Shown piece by piece: positions 25,249 through 36,361 of a stretch of 64,000 bases of DNA. The notes below the pieces were generated by a model. That model was given only the letters and a program-made list of their open reading frames with translations, was not told the DNA's origin and did not search any database. The DNA is from Lentibacter sp. XHP0401 (GTDB taxonomy: Bacteria > Pseudomonadota > Alphaproteobacteria > Rhodobacterales > Rhodobacteraceae), in assembly GCF_025751535.1 (NCBI RefSeq), contig NZ_JAOWLC010000002.1:335786-399785 (forward strand). The letters are read 5' to 3'. How positions within the stretch are numbered: position 1 is the stretch's first letter; every line of letters begins with the position of its first letter. A program made the position numbers and the translations under genes.

Positions 25249-26859
25249 TTAGCCCTGAACCGCCCGAAGCACCACCCCTGCTTTCGCAAGCGCATTCCAG
25301 ATTTTCGCATCGCGGCCATAGACATCACGGCGGAAGTTTATGCCGCCTTTGGCCTGGGTCACGGCTGTGCGGTAAATGATATGCACCGGAACAGACTGTT
25401 CGAGCTGAACCACAGTTTCCCGATTGGTCTTCAGGTGACGCTGGAACACACCCTTCGGGTCGCTCTCCTGCTTGGCGAGAAGTGCATAGGCGAAATCAAA
25501 CGGATCACTCAGGCGCACACAACCATGGCTGTAAGCACGGGTTTCATTGTTGAACAGGTTCTTGGACGGCGTATCATGCAGGTAGATATTGTATTTGTTG
25601 GGAAACATGAACTTCACCAGACCAAGCGCATTGCGGCGAGAAGGCGGCTGTTTGATAGCATAGGGGAAGTTGCTTGCCGTATATTTGGAGAAGTTGATCT
25701 GGCTGCGCGCAACTTTACGTCCCCGGCTGTCATAAAGCTGCAAATGGCCGGCAGCATTGGCGTTGCGCTTCATCATCGGCAGATATTCTTTAGTGGCAAT
25801 CGAGCGTGGCACATTCCATGTCGGGTTGATCACCATAAACTCCATCACATCCGAAAACTCCGGTGTGCGGCGGTCACTGTCATTTGCGCCCACAACAGAG
25901 CGGGTCTCGAAGGTGACCTTACCATTATCGACGATACGCGCTGAAAAGTCTGTAATGTTCACAAGAATGTGGCGTTTGCCGCGGTCCTGATTGACCCAGC
26001 GTTCACGCTCAAGCGCCACAATGATTGATTTCAGTCGGTCGGCTGCCGATGTGTTGATCTCAGCCATAGTTCCTGCCCCCGCAACGCCATCAGCAACAAG
26101 GCCATGATCTTGCTGGAACTTCTGCACAGCGGCTTGCAGGTTGCCGTCATAGTTTGGCGAAGCAGTGCGCCCGATATAGCCCATTGCTCCGAGGCGGTCG
26201 CGCATGGCGACAACAGCATTGCCCGACTGGCCCGGCTTGAGAGATTTGGCCGGCACTTCGTTTCCATAGCCCCCGGCTGCCACGAGTTTTTCAAAGCGCA
26301 GCTTTTCTTTGAGCAGGCGGGAATACTCCGGAGTTTTGGGCGGTAGGGCTTTAAAGAAGCTGTTGGGGTTCGATTTCGCAAAGTTCACCAGATAGCTTCC
26401 GCGCGCACGGTAAGGAACGGCGCGGACGATTCCACTGTCGATCCGGCTTGGGACAAGCGCCCCTGTCTGCATGTTCTCGGAAAGCTCCAGAAACACGCGG
26501 CTCATTTCGACTTCCACAAGCCCGCGCGTGCGCGGATTGTTTGCGGCCTTCAACTTTGCCATAAGGCCCGGTGCGTCATAGCGCTGTGAAGGCAACCCGT
26601 GCACATCCGCCTCGTCGATCGCTTTGAAGAGCGCTTTGCGGCGCTGCGCGTCCTTGCCGAAAGCGCCAGTCCAGATCCCGCTGTAATTATTCGCCTGATA
26701 AAACGCGGCGATATCCTTATCACGTGCGGCAGCCTCGGCAATGGCCTGCTTGAAAGCTGTGACCTGCGCCGAAGCCGATGTGGGAAGCGCCAAGCTCCCT
26801 GCGATGGCAAGAATAAAAGCCAAAACAAGGCTGTGAAATCGGATTGCGGAAATAGTCAT
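25249..26859 (-). CDS. L,D-transpeptidase, YcbB/LdtD type
   Basis: A 536-residue exported peptidoglycan cross-linking enzyme. It has a signal peptide (residues 1-31, ending SASAQ), a scaffold domain, a peptidoglycan-binding domain (QKFQQDHGLVADGVAGAGTMAEIN) and a YkuD catalytic domain with the HGCVRLSDPFDFA motif that holds the nucleophilic Cys. YcbB-type enzymes form 3-3 cross-links. GGGGG precedes the ATG. It is first in a run towards lpxD, ACP and KAS with 29-bp spacing, which suggests joint expression of envelope functions. A divergent DUF882 gene faces it, and an FNR-like site lies in the gap. Confidence 0.93.
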   Translation of the reverse strand: MTISAIRFHSLVLAFILAIAGSLALPTSASAQVTAFKQAIAEAAARDKDIAAFYQANNYSGIWTGAFGKDAQRRKALFKAIDEADVHGLPSQRYDAPGLMAKLKAANNPRTRGLVEVEMSRVFLELSENMQTGALVPSRIDSGIVRAVPYRARGSYLVNFAKSNPNSFFKALPPKTPEYSRLLKEKLRFEKLVAAGGYGNEVPAKSLKPGQSGNAVVAMRDRLGAMGYIGRTASPNYDGNLQAAVQKFQQDHGLVADGVAGAGTMAEINTSAADRLKSIIVALERERWVNQDRGKRHILVNITDFSARIVDNGKVTFETRSVVGANDSDRRTPEFSDVMEFMVINPTWNVPRSIATKEYLPMMKRNANAAGHLQLYDSRGRKVARSQINFSKYTASNFPYAIKQPPSRRNALGLVKFMFPNKYNIYLHDTPSKNLFNNETRAYSHGCVRLSDPFDFAYALLAKQESDPKGVFQRHLKTNRETVVQLEQSVPVHIIYRTAVTQAKGGINFRRDVYGRDAKIWNALAKAGVVLRAVQG

Positions 26860-26907
26860 AGAGCCCCCACTCGATATTTTTATTGTTCACACGTCGTCAA
26901 CGATCTT

Positions 26908-26921
26908 TTGATATAGGTCAA
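26908..26921. promoter_or_regulatory. FNR-like site between the L,D-transpeptidase and DUF882 genes
   Basis: TTGAT-ATAG-GTCAA matches the Rhodobacterales FNR/NNR-type pattern TTGAT-N4-ATCAA with one change. It is centred 55 bp upstream of the transpeptidase ATG in a 321-bp gene-free gap (26860-27180). Single-site evidence only. Confidence 0.35.
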
Positions 26922-26972
26922 ACGCGCTGTCTACTCACAAGTGTATTATCGGGCCGTCAGAAAGGGGAACTT

Positions 26973-27086
26973 ATGCAACTATGTCGCATAATAAGGCCGA
27001 ATTGGGCAGTTTTGCAGATTTTCAGCAAATTTCTGCCGAAAACGCTGGCTATCCAAGGATTACCTCAAAGTGATCTTGGCCCTTGA
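26973..27086 (+). CDS. Possible 37-codon small ORF in the DUF882 upstream region
   Basis: ATG 26973 follows AAAGGGG at good spacing and opens 37 codons (MQLCRIIRPNWAVLQ...) ending at TGA 27084-27086. The start codon lies inside an inverted repeat TTATGC-N9-GCATAA (26971-26991). It could be a leader peptide for the DUF882 gene 94 bp downstream, or chance. Composition gives no clear support. Confidence 0.25.
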   Translation: MQLCRIIRPNWAVLQIFSKFLPKTLAIQGLPQSDLGP

Positions 27087-27180
27087 TTCGAAGTATGTAA
27101 TAAGATCAGGACATCTTGGGGGATGTAGGCAGAACACGCGGGACACACCGCGAAACAGGTAAGAGCGACGGGACGGCGCT

Positions 27181-27759
27181 ATGACTATGAAACAGACATC
27201 GAGCTCAGCGAGCATTTCCAGACGTGCACTTCTTGGAGCCTTCGCGGCAACAGCACTTGTGGCAGCTCCGACATACTCCAAAGCTGCAGGCTTTCTGCGC
27301 GGATCAGGCGACATTCGCCGCATCAAGATGTATTCCGCGCGCACCGGCGAAAAAATTGATATGATCTACTGGGTCGAGGGCGACTACATCAAAGATGCCG
27401 TGCAGGAAGTGAACCACTTCATGCGCGACTGGCGCACAGGAGATGTGAAAAACATGGACCTGCGCACAATCGATATCATGGCCGCGTCTCACAACCTTCT
27501 CGGCATCAACGAGCCTTACATGCTCCTGTCAGGTTACCGCAGCCCCAAAACAAACAACATGTTGCGTTCGCGTTCCAGCGGTGTTGCCAAGAACTCTCTG
27601 CACCTCAAAGGTCAGGCCGCCGATTTGCGCCTCGCCTCCCGTTCGGTCAGCCAGATGAGCCGTGCAGCCGCGTCTTGCGCTGCGGGTGGCGTCGGGCGTT
27701 ACTCGGGTTCGAACTTCGTTCACATGGATTGCGGCCCCGTTCGCACATGGGGCAGCTAA
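27181..27759 (+). CDS. DUF882 (YcbK/MepK-like) Tat-exported murein endopeptidase homologue
   Basis: A 192-residue protein with a twin-arginine signal (SISRRALLGAFAATALVAAP, about residues 12-31) and a DUF882/peptidase M15 domain. The LAS metallopeptidase ligands appear as SLHLKGQAADLRL (His and Asp) and the C-terminal HMDCG His. E. coli YcbK (MepK) of this family cuts 3-3 cross-links made by L,D-transpeptidases. It is divergent from an L,D-transpeptidase gene, so an opposed maker/cutter pair is likely. Enzymatic activity is inferred. A terminator follows. Confidence 0.88.
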   Translation: MTMKQTSSSASISRRALLGAFAATALVAAPTYSKAAGFLRGSGDIRRIKMYSARTGEKIDMIYWVEGDYIKDAVQEVNHFMRDWRTGDVKNMDLRTIDIMAASHNLLGINEPYMLLSGYRSPKTNNMLRSRSSGVAKNSLHLKGQAADLRLASRSVSQMSRAAASCAAGGVGRYSGSNFVHMDCGPVRTWGS

Positions 27760-27818
27760 AGCCGGAATACCAAAGCCCGGCTCCCTTACCTGCTACGATT
27801 TATCTTAATAACAAGACC

Positions 27819-27841
27819 AACCCGCTTTCCGGCGGGTTTTT
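27819..27841 (+). terminator. Rho-independent terminator of the DUF882 gene
   Basis: Stem AACCCGC / GCGGGTT with a six-base loop is followed by TTTTTCTTT, 60 bp after the stop codon. Confidence 0.85.
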
Positions 27842-27895
27842 CTTTGCAGACAGCCTCGATTTGCCTCTAACCTCACAGCAAATAAGGAGCGCACA

Positions 27896-29359
27896 ATGTC
27901 AGATTATCACTCTCACGATGCGACGGGGCTTGCCCGGCTGGTCGCCACAGGCGAAACCACCGCACACGCTTTACTCGACATCGCGCTATCGGAAACAGCA
28001 CGGCTCAACCCGGCACTCAACGCCGTGACAATGCTCAACGAACCCGCTGCCCGTGAGGCGATTGATCGTGGTCTGCCTGAAGGCCCTCTCAAAGGCGTTC
28101 CTTTTCTCATGAAAGACCTCAAATGCGAGGCCCGCGCCTATGCGACAAACAACGGTTCCAAGTTCTTCGCGGACCATCGCTGGAGCTACGACTCCGAGAT
28201 GTTTACCCGCATGAAACGCACAGGCGTTGTGCCCTTTGCGCGGACAACTTCGCCCGAACTGGGTGTTGGTCCTGTCACAAATGCGCAGGTCTACGGTGGG
28301 CCGACCTGCAATCCCTGGGATCTGTCGCGCACCTCTGGCGGCTCTTCAGGCGGTTCGGCAGCAGCTGTAGCGGCTGGTATTGTCCCTGCCGCCCATGGAT
28401 CCGATGGTGGCGGATCGGTGCGCATCCCGGCTGCCTCCTGCGGCCTTGTCGGGATCAAACCGACCCGTGCGCGCTTTCCCTGTGGCCCCGCCTCTGGCGA
28501 GGGTTGGGCGGGCATGTCGCTTGACGGCTTTCTCACCCGCTCCCTGCGTGACAGTTGCACTCTCATGGATGCTGTTACCGGCTCCGACCTCGGCGCGCCC
28601 TATCACGCACCGCCCATGCACGAAAGCTTCACAGACGCGCACCGCCGCGCACCCCGAAAGCTCAAAATCCGCTATGTCGAAGGAACGTTGCACGGCCCTG
28701 AAACACATCCCGAGTGCCGGAAAGCTGTTCTGGAAACAGCAAGCCTTCTCAGTGGCTTGGGGCATGAAGTTGAAGCATATATTCCCCCTGAAAGCCTAGA
28801 TGTGCCGCAGATGATGGCAGCCTGGACCATCACGGTTGCCTGCGGCACAGCACTCAGCATCCAGAACGCTGCCAAAGCCCGTGGTGAGGAGATTGACGAA
28901 AGTCTTCTGGAAGGCGTTACCCGTGGCGCGCTCAAACTGGCCGAGAGCCTCACCGGCCCCGACTATCTCAACGCGGTCAACCAGTTACATGCCTTCGGGC
29001 GGCGCATGGCAGCAGAGTTTCTCGATTGTGATGTGCTGCTCACCAGCACTTTGGCCGAACCGCCTTGCAACACAGAAAGGCTCAAACCCGATTGCGAGGA
29101 TTTCACCGCCTATCGCACAGGCAAAGGCGGCTGTTTTGAATATTCGCCTTTCACCGCGGCGTTCAATGCCTCGGGTCAGCCCTGCATGTCGTTGCCGCTT
29201 TATTGGACAGAGGATGCGCTGCCCATCGGGGTGCATTTCGCCATGGCCACAGGCGAGGATGCCGAGCTTGTCGCATTGGCCGCGCAGCTTGAAAGTGCCG
29301 CAAATTGGGCTCCGCAACAAACAAAGCTTATCAAAGCTGGCGGTCTCTGGCCGCGCTAG
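27896..29359 (+). CDS. Amidase (amidase-signature family)
   Basis: A 487-residue serine amidase. The Ser-cisSer-Lys triad is complete: Lys73 in FLMKDLK, cis-Ser150 in TSGGSSGGSAA and nucleophile Ser174 in GGGSVRIPA. AAGGAG precedes the ATG. It hydrolyses an amide, but the substrate cannot be deduced; GatA is unlikely because no gatC or gatB is near. The gene is monocistronic, and its TAG overlaps the stop of a convergent small gene in the palindrome CTAG. Confidence 0.92.
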   Translation: MSDYHSHDATGLARLVATGETTAHALLDIALSETARLNPALNAVTMLNEPAAREAIDRGLPEGPLKGVPFLMKDLKCEARAYATNNGSKFFADHRWSYDSEMFTRMKRTGVVPFARTTSPELGVGPVTNAQVYGGPTCNPWDLSRTSGGSSGGSAAAVAAGIVPAAHGSDGGGSVRIPAASCGLVGIKPTRARFPCGPASGEGWAGMSLDGFLTRSLRDSCTLMDAVTGSDLGAPYHAPPMHESFTDAHRRAPRKLKIRYVEGTLHGPETHPECRKAVLETASLLSGLGHEVEAYIPPESLDVPQMMAAWTITVACGTALSIQNAAKARGEEIDESLLEGVTRGALKLAESLTGPDYLNAVNQLHAFGRRMAAEFLDCDVLLTSTLAEPPCNTERLKPDCEDFTAYRTGKGGCFEYSPFTAAFNASGQPCMSLPLYWTEDALPIGVHFAMATGEDAELVALAAQLESAANWAPQQTKLIKAGGLWPR

Positions 29360-29571
29360 CGCAGTTTCATCACCCTCACACCGTGCGGTAAGGTCGACAG
29401 ATAACTGCCCTCAGCCGTGCGCGTGATCGTATAGCCAAGGCGGGCGAGCCGCCTTTGACGTTCTTGTAACGTTTCGTTGCTCAGAAGAATCGGCGCAACA
29501 AGCGCCTTGATCTGGCCCAACACAGCGGAGTCACAGTGTTGATAGAGGGGTTGGCATGAACGGTGAGCCAT
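29356..29571 (-). CDS. Tiny hypothetical protein 2 of a tandem pair (71 aa)
   Basis: A 71-residue basic soluble protein. Its C-terminal half (QRRLARLGYTITRTAEGSYL) resembles that of the gene just upstream: R-L-x3-G-Y-x-I-x5-G-x-Y. It starts 3 bp after that gene's stop (TGA-gca-ATG), which suggests translational coupling; an internal GTG could be the true start. It overlaps the amidase stop by 4 bp. The family is unknown. Confidence 0.6.
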   Translation of the reverse strand: MAHRSCQPLYQHCDSAVLGQIKALVAPILLSNETLQERQRRLARLGYTITRTAEGSYLSTLPHGVRVMKLR

Positions 29572-29574
29572 TGC

Positions 29575-29754
29575 TCAACCCATCAGCGCGCAAAGATCAT
29601 TACCTCGAAGAACCGAAGTCACGTAACGGCCCGTCTCGCTCTCACGGATCGCATATCCATAGCCGCGCAGGCGGTGTTTCCATTCGCGGTCTGAAACGGC
29701 CAGCTTGCGCTCGCGCAGCACCACATCGCGGATTGTTTCGATATCATTTCTCAT
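29575..29754 (-). CDS. Tiny hypothetical protein 1 of a tandem pair (59 aa)
   Basis: A 59-codon gene: MRNDIETIRDVVLRERK..., then HRLRGYGYAIRESETGRYV and a short tail to TGA at 29575-29577. A GAGGA ribosome site lies about 8 bp before the ATG. Its charged helix followed by the R-L-x3-G-Y-x-I-x5-G-x-Y segment recurs in the next gene, so the pair looks like a tandem duplication. It lies downstream of rlmN on the same strand with a 122-bp gap. No function can be assigned; a small DNA- or protein-binding helix-wing fold is a guess. Confidence 0.6.
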   Translation of the reverse strand: MRNDIETIRDVVLRERKLAVSDREWKHRLRGYGYAIRESETGRYVTSVLRGNDLCALMG

Positions 29755-29876
29755 TTTTTAATCCTCAATTATTCGTAAAAACACACTGTTCACGAAATCA
29801 GCATTGTCTTGAGCTGTGGCCAAGGTTTAGCCGAAAAGAGGAAACAAAAAGATTTACATGGTCATATTAAGGCCGA

Positions 29877-31085
29877 TCAGCCGTTCAGCCCCGCTTCTGC
29901 CTCAATCTGGCGGCGCGATTTGCGGGCGCGCTCTGTGGCCGACTTGAGCTGCCCACAGGCCGCCATGATATCTTCACCGCGCGGGCGGCGGATCGGCGAA
30001 GAATATCCGGCCTTATAGACCACCTCGGCAAATTTTTCGATCTGCTCACGGTCTGAGCGCTCATAGGCAGAGCCGGGCCATTCGTTAAACGGGATCAGGT
30101 TGATCTTGGCGGGAATGCCCTTGATCAGTTTCACAAGCCGCCGCGCATCCTCGACAGAGTCGTTTACACCTTTGAGCATCACATATTCAAAGGTGATCCG
30201 CTCCGAATTGCTCAGCTTGGGATACTCGCGAAGTGTGGCAAGCAGCGTTTCAATATTCCAGCGCTTGTTGATCGGCACAAGAACATCACGCACCTCATCG
30301 GTTGTCGCGTGAAACGACACCGCCAGCAAACAGCCGATCTCTTCAGCAGTTTTGGCAATCTCCGGCACAACACCGGACGTTGAAAGCGTAATACGTCGAC
30401 GGGAGAGTGAAATCCCCTCCCCGTCCATGGCGATTTTCATCGCGTCACGCACATTGTCAAAGTTATAGAGCGGCTCGCCCATCCCCATAAGCACGATGTT
30501 GGACAACAAACGCGGTGGAGCATCTGCTGTGCTCACGCCAGGTTCGGGCCATTCATCAAGGTCATCGCGCGCCACCATGACCTGACCGATAATCTCACCG
30601 GCCGTCAGGTTACGCACAAGCTTCTGTGTGCCTGTGTGGCAAAAAGTGCAGGTCAGAGTGCAGCCGACCTGGCTTGAGATACAAAGTGTCCCGCGGTTTG
30701 TCTCGGGGATGTAAACAACCTCGACTTCATGGCCCCCCGCAATTTTTACAAGATATTTGCGTGTCCCGTCATCAGAGACTTGCTTCGTTACAACTTCAGG
30801 CACCTCGATCACAAAAGCAGCGTCAAGCTCGGCGCGGAAGGCTTTGGAGAGGTTGGTCATCTCGGCAAAATCGCGCTTGCCCCACTGGTAGACCCACTGC
30901 CAGACCTGATTGACCCGCATCTTGAGTTGCTTCTCGGGGGTGCCGATACGCGCGAACTCCGCCTTCAAAGCGTCGCGGGTAAGTCCGACAATATTGACTT
31001 TCCCGTCTGGCCCTTCGGGGCGCTTGCGGGGGATGGTCACCACATCAGGTGTGACAGGAGCCGGGCTCTTCATGTCGTCAGTCAT
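29877..31085 (-). CDS. rlmN: 23S rRNA (adenine2503-C2)/tRNA methyltransferase RlmN
   Basis: A 402-residue dual-specificity radical SAM methylase. The cluster motif [13 protein letters not shown] (CxxxCxxC) is clear, along with the SAM-binding [12 protein letters not shown], the [10 protein letters not shown] strand and the C-terminal Cys in MAACGQLK that forms the transient RNA adduct. ATG 31085 is preferred over GTG 31103 because AAAGG lies 8 bp upstream. It is divergent from acnA. Confidence 0.96.
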   Translation of the reverse strand: MTDDMKSPAPVTPDVVTIPRKRPEGPDGKVNIVGLTRDALKAEFARIGTPEKQLKMRVNQVWQWVYQWGKRDFAEMTNLSKAFRAELDAAFVIEVPEVVTKQVSDDGTRKYLVKIAGGHEVEVVYIPETNRGTLCISSQVGCTLTCTFCHTGTQKLVRNLTAGEIIGQVMVARDDLDEWPEPGVSTADAPPRLLSNIVLMGMGEPLYNFDNVRDAMKIAMDGEGISLSRRRITLSTSGVVPEIAKTAEEIGCLLAVSFHATTDEVRDVLVPINKRWNIETLLATLREYPKLSNSERITFEYVMLKGVNDSVEDARRLVKLIKGIPAKINLIPFNEWPGSAYERSDREQIEKFAEVVYKAGYSSPIRRPRGEDIMAACGQLKSATERARKSRRQIEAEAGLNG

Positions 31086-31320
31086 TGAATTTACCTTTCG
31101 CACGATACGGCTTCATATAGGATTCGCTATGGTTTCGGCAACCCGCAGCAAAAGGCGCGTTTCATCGGCCAATATAGGCCGCTTTCCCCACATCTGCACT
31201 GAAAACGGCCAAATTGTGTGCAATGGTATACATTTCTGCGCCGCCCCCCCTTGATTGGATTTGAAACATCATGCAAAAGCAGGGCAATTCCAGTTTCACA
31301 TCGAACCACGGAGGCCATCC

Positions 31321-34086
<2,766 letters not shown>

Positions 34087-34112
34087 GCAGATCAATAGCC
34101 ACACATGACAGA

Positions 34113-34138
34113 GGGCTCCCTTTTCGGGGGCCCTTTTT
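34113..34138 (+). terminator. Rho-independent terminator of acnA
   Basis: Stem GGGCTCCC / GGGGGCCC around TTTTC is followed by TTTTT, 27 bp after the acnA stop. Confidence 0.9.
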
Positions 34139-34397
34139 CATTTTCCAAAGGCCGGTTCCTACTTCTTAATTGTCAGAGCATCCTTACTTACAAATCTGCG
34201 TGCTTGCAGGCGAGAGCCGCCAGTTCGGCGCCCGAAAAACATCTGGGCATCGCCGCCTGTGATTTATTTCTGTGCCATCATAAATTTCGATCAAACGCGA
34301 AGAAATTGAGCAGTTCAACACTTTCAAACCTGCGAAAACCCGCCTGTTCTCAAGTGGTTCTACAGATTTATGTGGCAGTGCAGCGAAAGCAGACATA

Positions 34398-34435
34398 ATG
34401 ACTCATACGTCATGGATATGTCATGCGAATGAGTC
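34398..34435. promoter_or_regulatory. Nested inverted repeats upstream of the opg operon
   Basis: The 340-bp stretch 34139-34478 has no gene. Near its end GACTCAT (34400-34406) is matched by ATGAGTC (34429-34435), and ATGAC (34398-34402) by GTCAT (34409-34413), 44-80 bp before the opgG ATG. This could be an operator; nothing else was seen in the stretch. Confidence 0.3.
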
Positions 34436-34478
34436 GCGTGACAGGATGCCATCTGTTTGAAAATACTAATGGGTTTCA

Positions 34479-36137
34479 ATGTCATTAAAGCCACGGTTTC
34501 CTGAAGCGGCTCTCGTCAGCCTCAACCGCCGCACTCTTCTTTCCGCTCTGACCGGCTCTGTGGCCAGTGCCGCTTTTGCGGGTGGTGCTTGGGCACAAGA
34601 CGCGGCTGAGACTGCGAACCAAGCAGATGTGGCCCAAACTGCGCCCGAAGCTGTAACACCCGAAGCCCCCGCCCCTCAGCCGTTTTCATTCGAGTGGCTT
34701 GATGCCCGTATGAGCGCCGCTGCGCAGGCCGAATATGTCGCGCCCGAAGATGCACCCGACGTGATCCCCGACCTTGATTATGACGATTACCGCCAGATCA
34801 ATTTCAACTCGAAGCACGCACGCTGGCAGGATGACGGCGTGTTGTTTCGGCTGCACGCCTTTCACCCCGGCTGGCTTTACAAGCAGACCGTGCTGATCCA
34901 CGAAGTTGTGGACGGTATTCAGACACCTATGGGCTTCTCGACAGATGATTTTCTTTACTACAACGAGCTGGCCGAGCGCGTGCCGGAGCATGTTGAACTG
35001 CCGGGTGTGGCAGGGTTTCGCCTGAACACCCCCCTCAACCGCGCCGATATGTTTGACGAGCTGATCGCTTTTGTCGGTGCGTCCTATTTCCGCGCTTTGG
35101 CACGTGACAGCAGCTATGGTCTTTCGGCGCGCGGTTTGGCTATCAACACCGGCCTTGGCCGCGAAGAGGAATTCCCGCGTTTTTCCGAGTTCTGGCTTGA
35201 GCTCCCGAAGGCGGGGCAGCATGACGTTGTGGTTTATGCCGCGCTCGACAGCCCGTCTTGCACGGGGGCTTACCGCTTTGTCATCCGCCCGGGGGCAGAA
35301 ACGGCGATTGACGTAACTGCCAAGCTGCATTTCCGCCGTGATGTGGAGCAGCTGGGCGTGGCCGCGCTCACGTCGATGTTCCTGTTTGACGAGAAGAACG
35401 GCAACGCCTTTGATGATTACCGCCCACAGGTTCATGACAGCAACGCTCTGATGGTCGTGCGCACGGACGGAGATGTGTTGTGGCGACCGCTCAACAACCC
35501 TCCGCGGCTGGCGAGCACTTATCTCAACGAACCCAACATGAAATCTTTCGGCCTGATCCAGCGAGACCGCGATTTTGATGACTATCAGGACGCCGGTGCA
35601 CGCTATGAGGACCGCCCGTCTGTTCTGGTCGAGCCTCTGGGCAACTGGGGCGCCGGCGCGGTGCGTCTGGTCGAAATTCCCTCCGATCTTGAAGGCAATG
35701 ACAATATCGTCAGTTTTTGGGTTCCTTCCGAAAAGCCACTTGCAGGCGAGAGCCGTGAATATACCTATCGCTTGCATTGGGGTGCGCTTGGCACGGACCG
35801 TGACGGAGACCGCGCATGGATTGTCAGCACTTTGGCAGGCCAGGGCGGCACATCGGGCGTGTCAGGTAAAAAGGCATCGCTGCGCAAGTTTGTGATCGAC
35901 TTTGACGGTGGCCTGATGGCGGATCTGCCCGCAGATGCCGAAATGGAACCCGTTGTCACCCTGTCACACGGCAAAGTGCAGCACATTGCTTTGTCCAAGA
36001 TCAGCAACTCCACGAAATGGCGGATGGTGATAGACGTGGACGGAGAAAATGAACGTCTGGTGGAACTTGTTGCCCATGTTGCGGGTTTTGGTCGCAAGCT
36101 GACCGAAACATGGATTTATCAATGGATGCGCGAATGA
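34479..36137 (+). CDS. opgG: Glucan biosynthesis protein OpgG/OpgD (MdoG family), Tat-type signal
   Basis: A 552-residue periplasmic protein needed to build osmoregulated periplasmic glucans. The N-terminus has a twin-arginine-like signal (LNRRTLLSALTGSVASAAFA, about residues 16-35) followed by an acidic linker. The MdoG beta-sandwich domain starts near residue 67 (FEWLDARMSAAAQAEY) and includes RLHAFHPGWLYKQTV and LNEPNMKSFGLIQRDRDFDDYQD (split by only a few residues). The Tat-like signal recalls E. coli OpgD. It overlaps opgI by 4 bp and opens the opgGIHC operon known from Rhodobacter sphaeroides. Confidence 0.93.
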   Translation: MSLKPRFPEAALVSLNRRTLLSALTGSVASAAFAGGAWAQDAAETANQADVAQTAPEAVTPEAPAPQPFSFEWLDARMSAAAQAEYVAPEDAPDVIPDLDYDDYRQINFNSKHARWQDDGVLFRLHAFHPGWLYKQTVLIHEVVDGIQTPMGFSTDDFLYYNELAERVPEHVELPGVAGFRLNTPLNRADMFDELIAFVGASYFRALARDSSYGLSARGLAINTGLGREEEFPRFSEFWLELPKAGQHDVVVYAALDSPSCTGAYRFVIRPGAETAIDVTAKLHFRRDVEQLGVAALTSMFLFDEKNGNAFDDYRPQVHDSNALMVVRTDGDVLWRPLNNPPRLASTYLNEPNMKSFGLIQRDRDFDDYQDAGARYEDRPSVLVEPLGNWGAGAVRLVEIPSDLEGNDNIVSFWVPSEKPLAGESREYTYRLHWGALGTDRDGDRAWIVSTLAGQGGTSGVSGKKASLRKFVIDFDGGLMADLPADAEMEPVVTLSHGKVQHIALSKISNSTKWRMVIDVDGENERLVELVAHVAGFGRKLTETWIYQWMRE

Positions 36138-36358
36138 TGACCCCAAATTCCCTTTCTTTTGTGCTTGATGCTGCGGAGCAAGACGCCCGTAAACATGCCA
36201 TTTTGCGTGAGGCGGCCTTGCCCACAGCGCCATTGCCGATGCCAAGGCAGGTGATTGAAGTGCCAAACGCCGGACTGGTTGATGCCACAACAGGCGGGCT
36301 TTTCCGTCTGCTGACCTTACTCGCTCAAGGGTTTGGCCGCACGGCGCGTGACCGCTAA
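36134..36358 (+). CDS. opgI: OpgI-like small protein between opgG and opgH
   Basis: A 74-residue protein (MMTPNSLSFVLDAAEQDARK...), soluble, with a charged N-terminal helix, a Pro-rich middle (LPTAPLPMPRQ) and a C-terminal amphipathic helix (FRLLTLLAQGFGR). Its ATG overlaps the opgG stop (ATGA) and it ends 3 bp before opgH. In R. sphaeroides the gene in this place, opgI, is required for glucan backbone synthesis. Assignment is by position, since the family has no motif I can check. Confidence 0.7.
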   Translation: MMTPNSLSFVLDAAEQDARKHAILREAALPTAPLPMPRQVIEVPNAGLVDATTGGLFRLLTLLAQGFGRTARDR

Positions 36359-36361
36359 AAG

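Noticed and set aside
34105..34398. 97-codon frame beginning over the acnA terminator
   Set aside because: It starts inside the terminator hairpin and has unlikely composition; the region is treated as noncoding.
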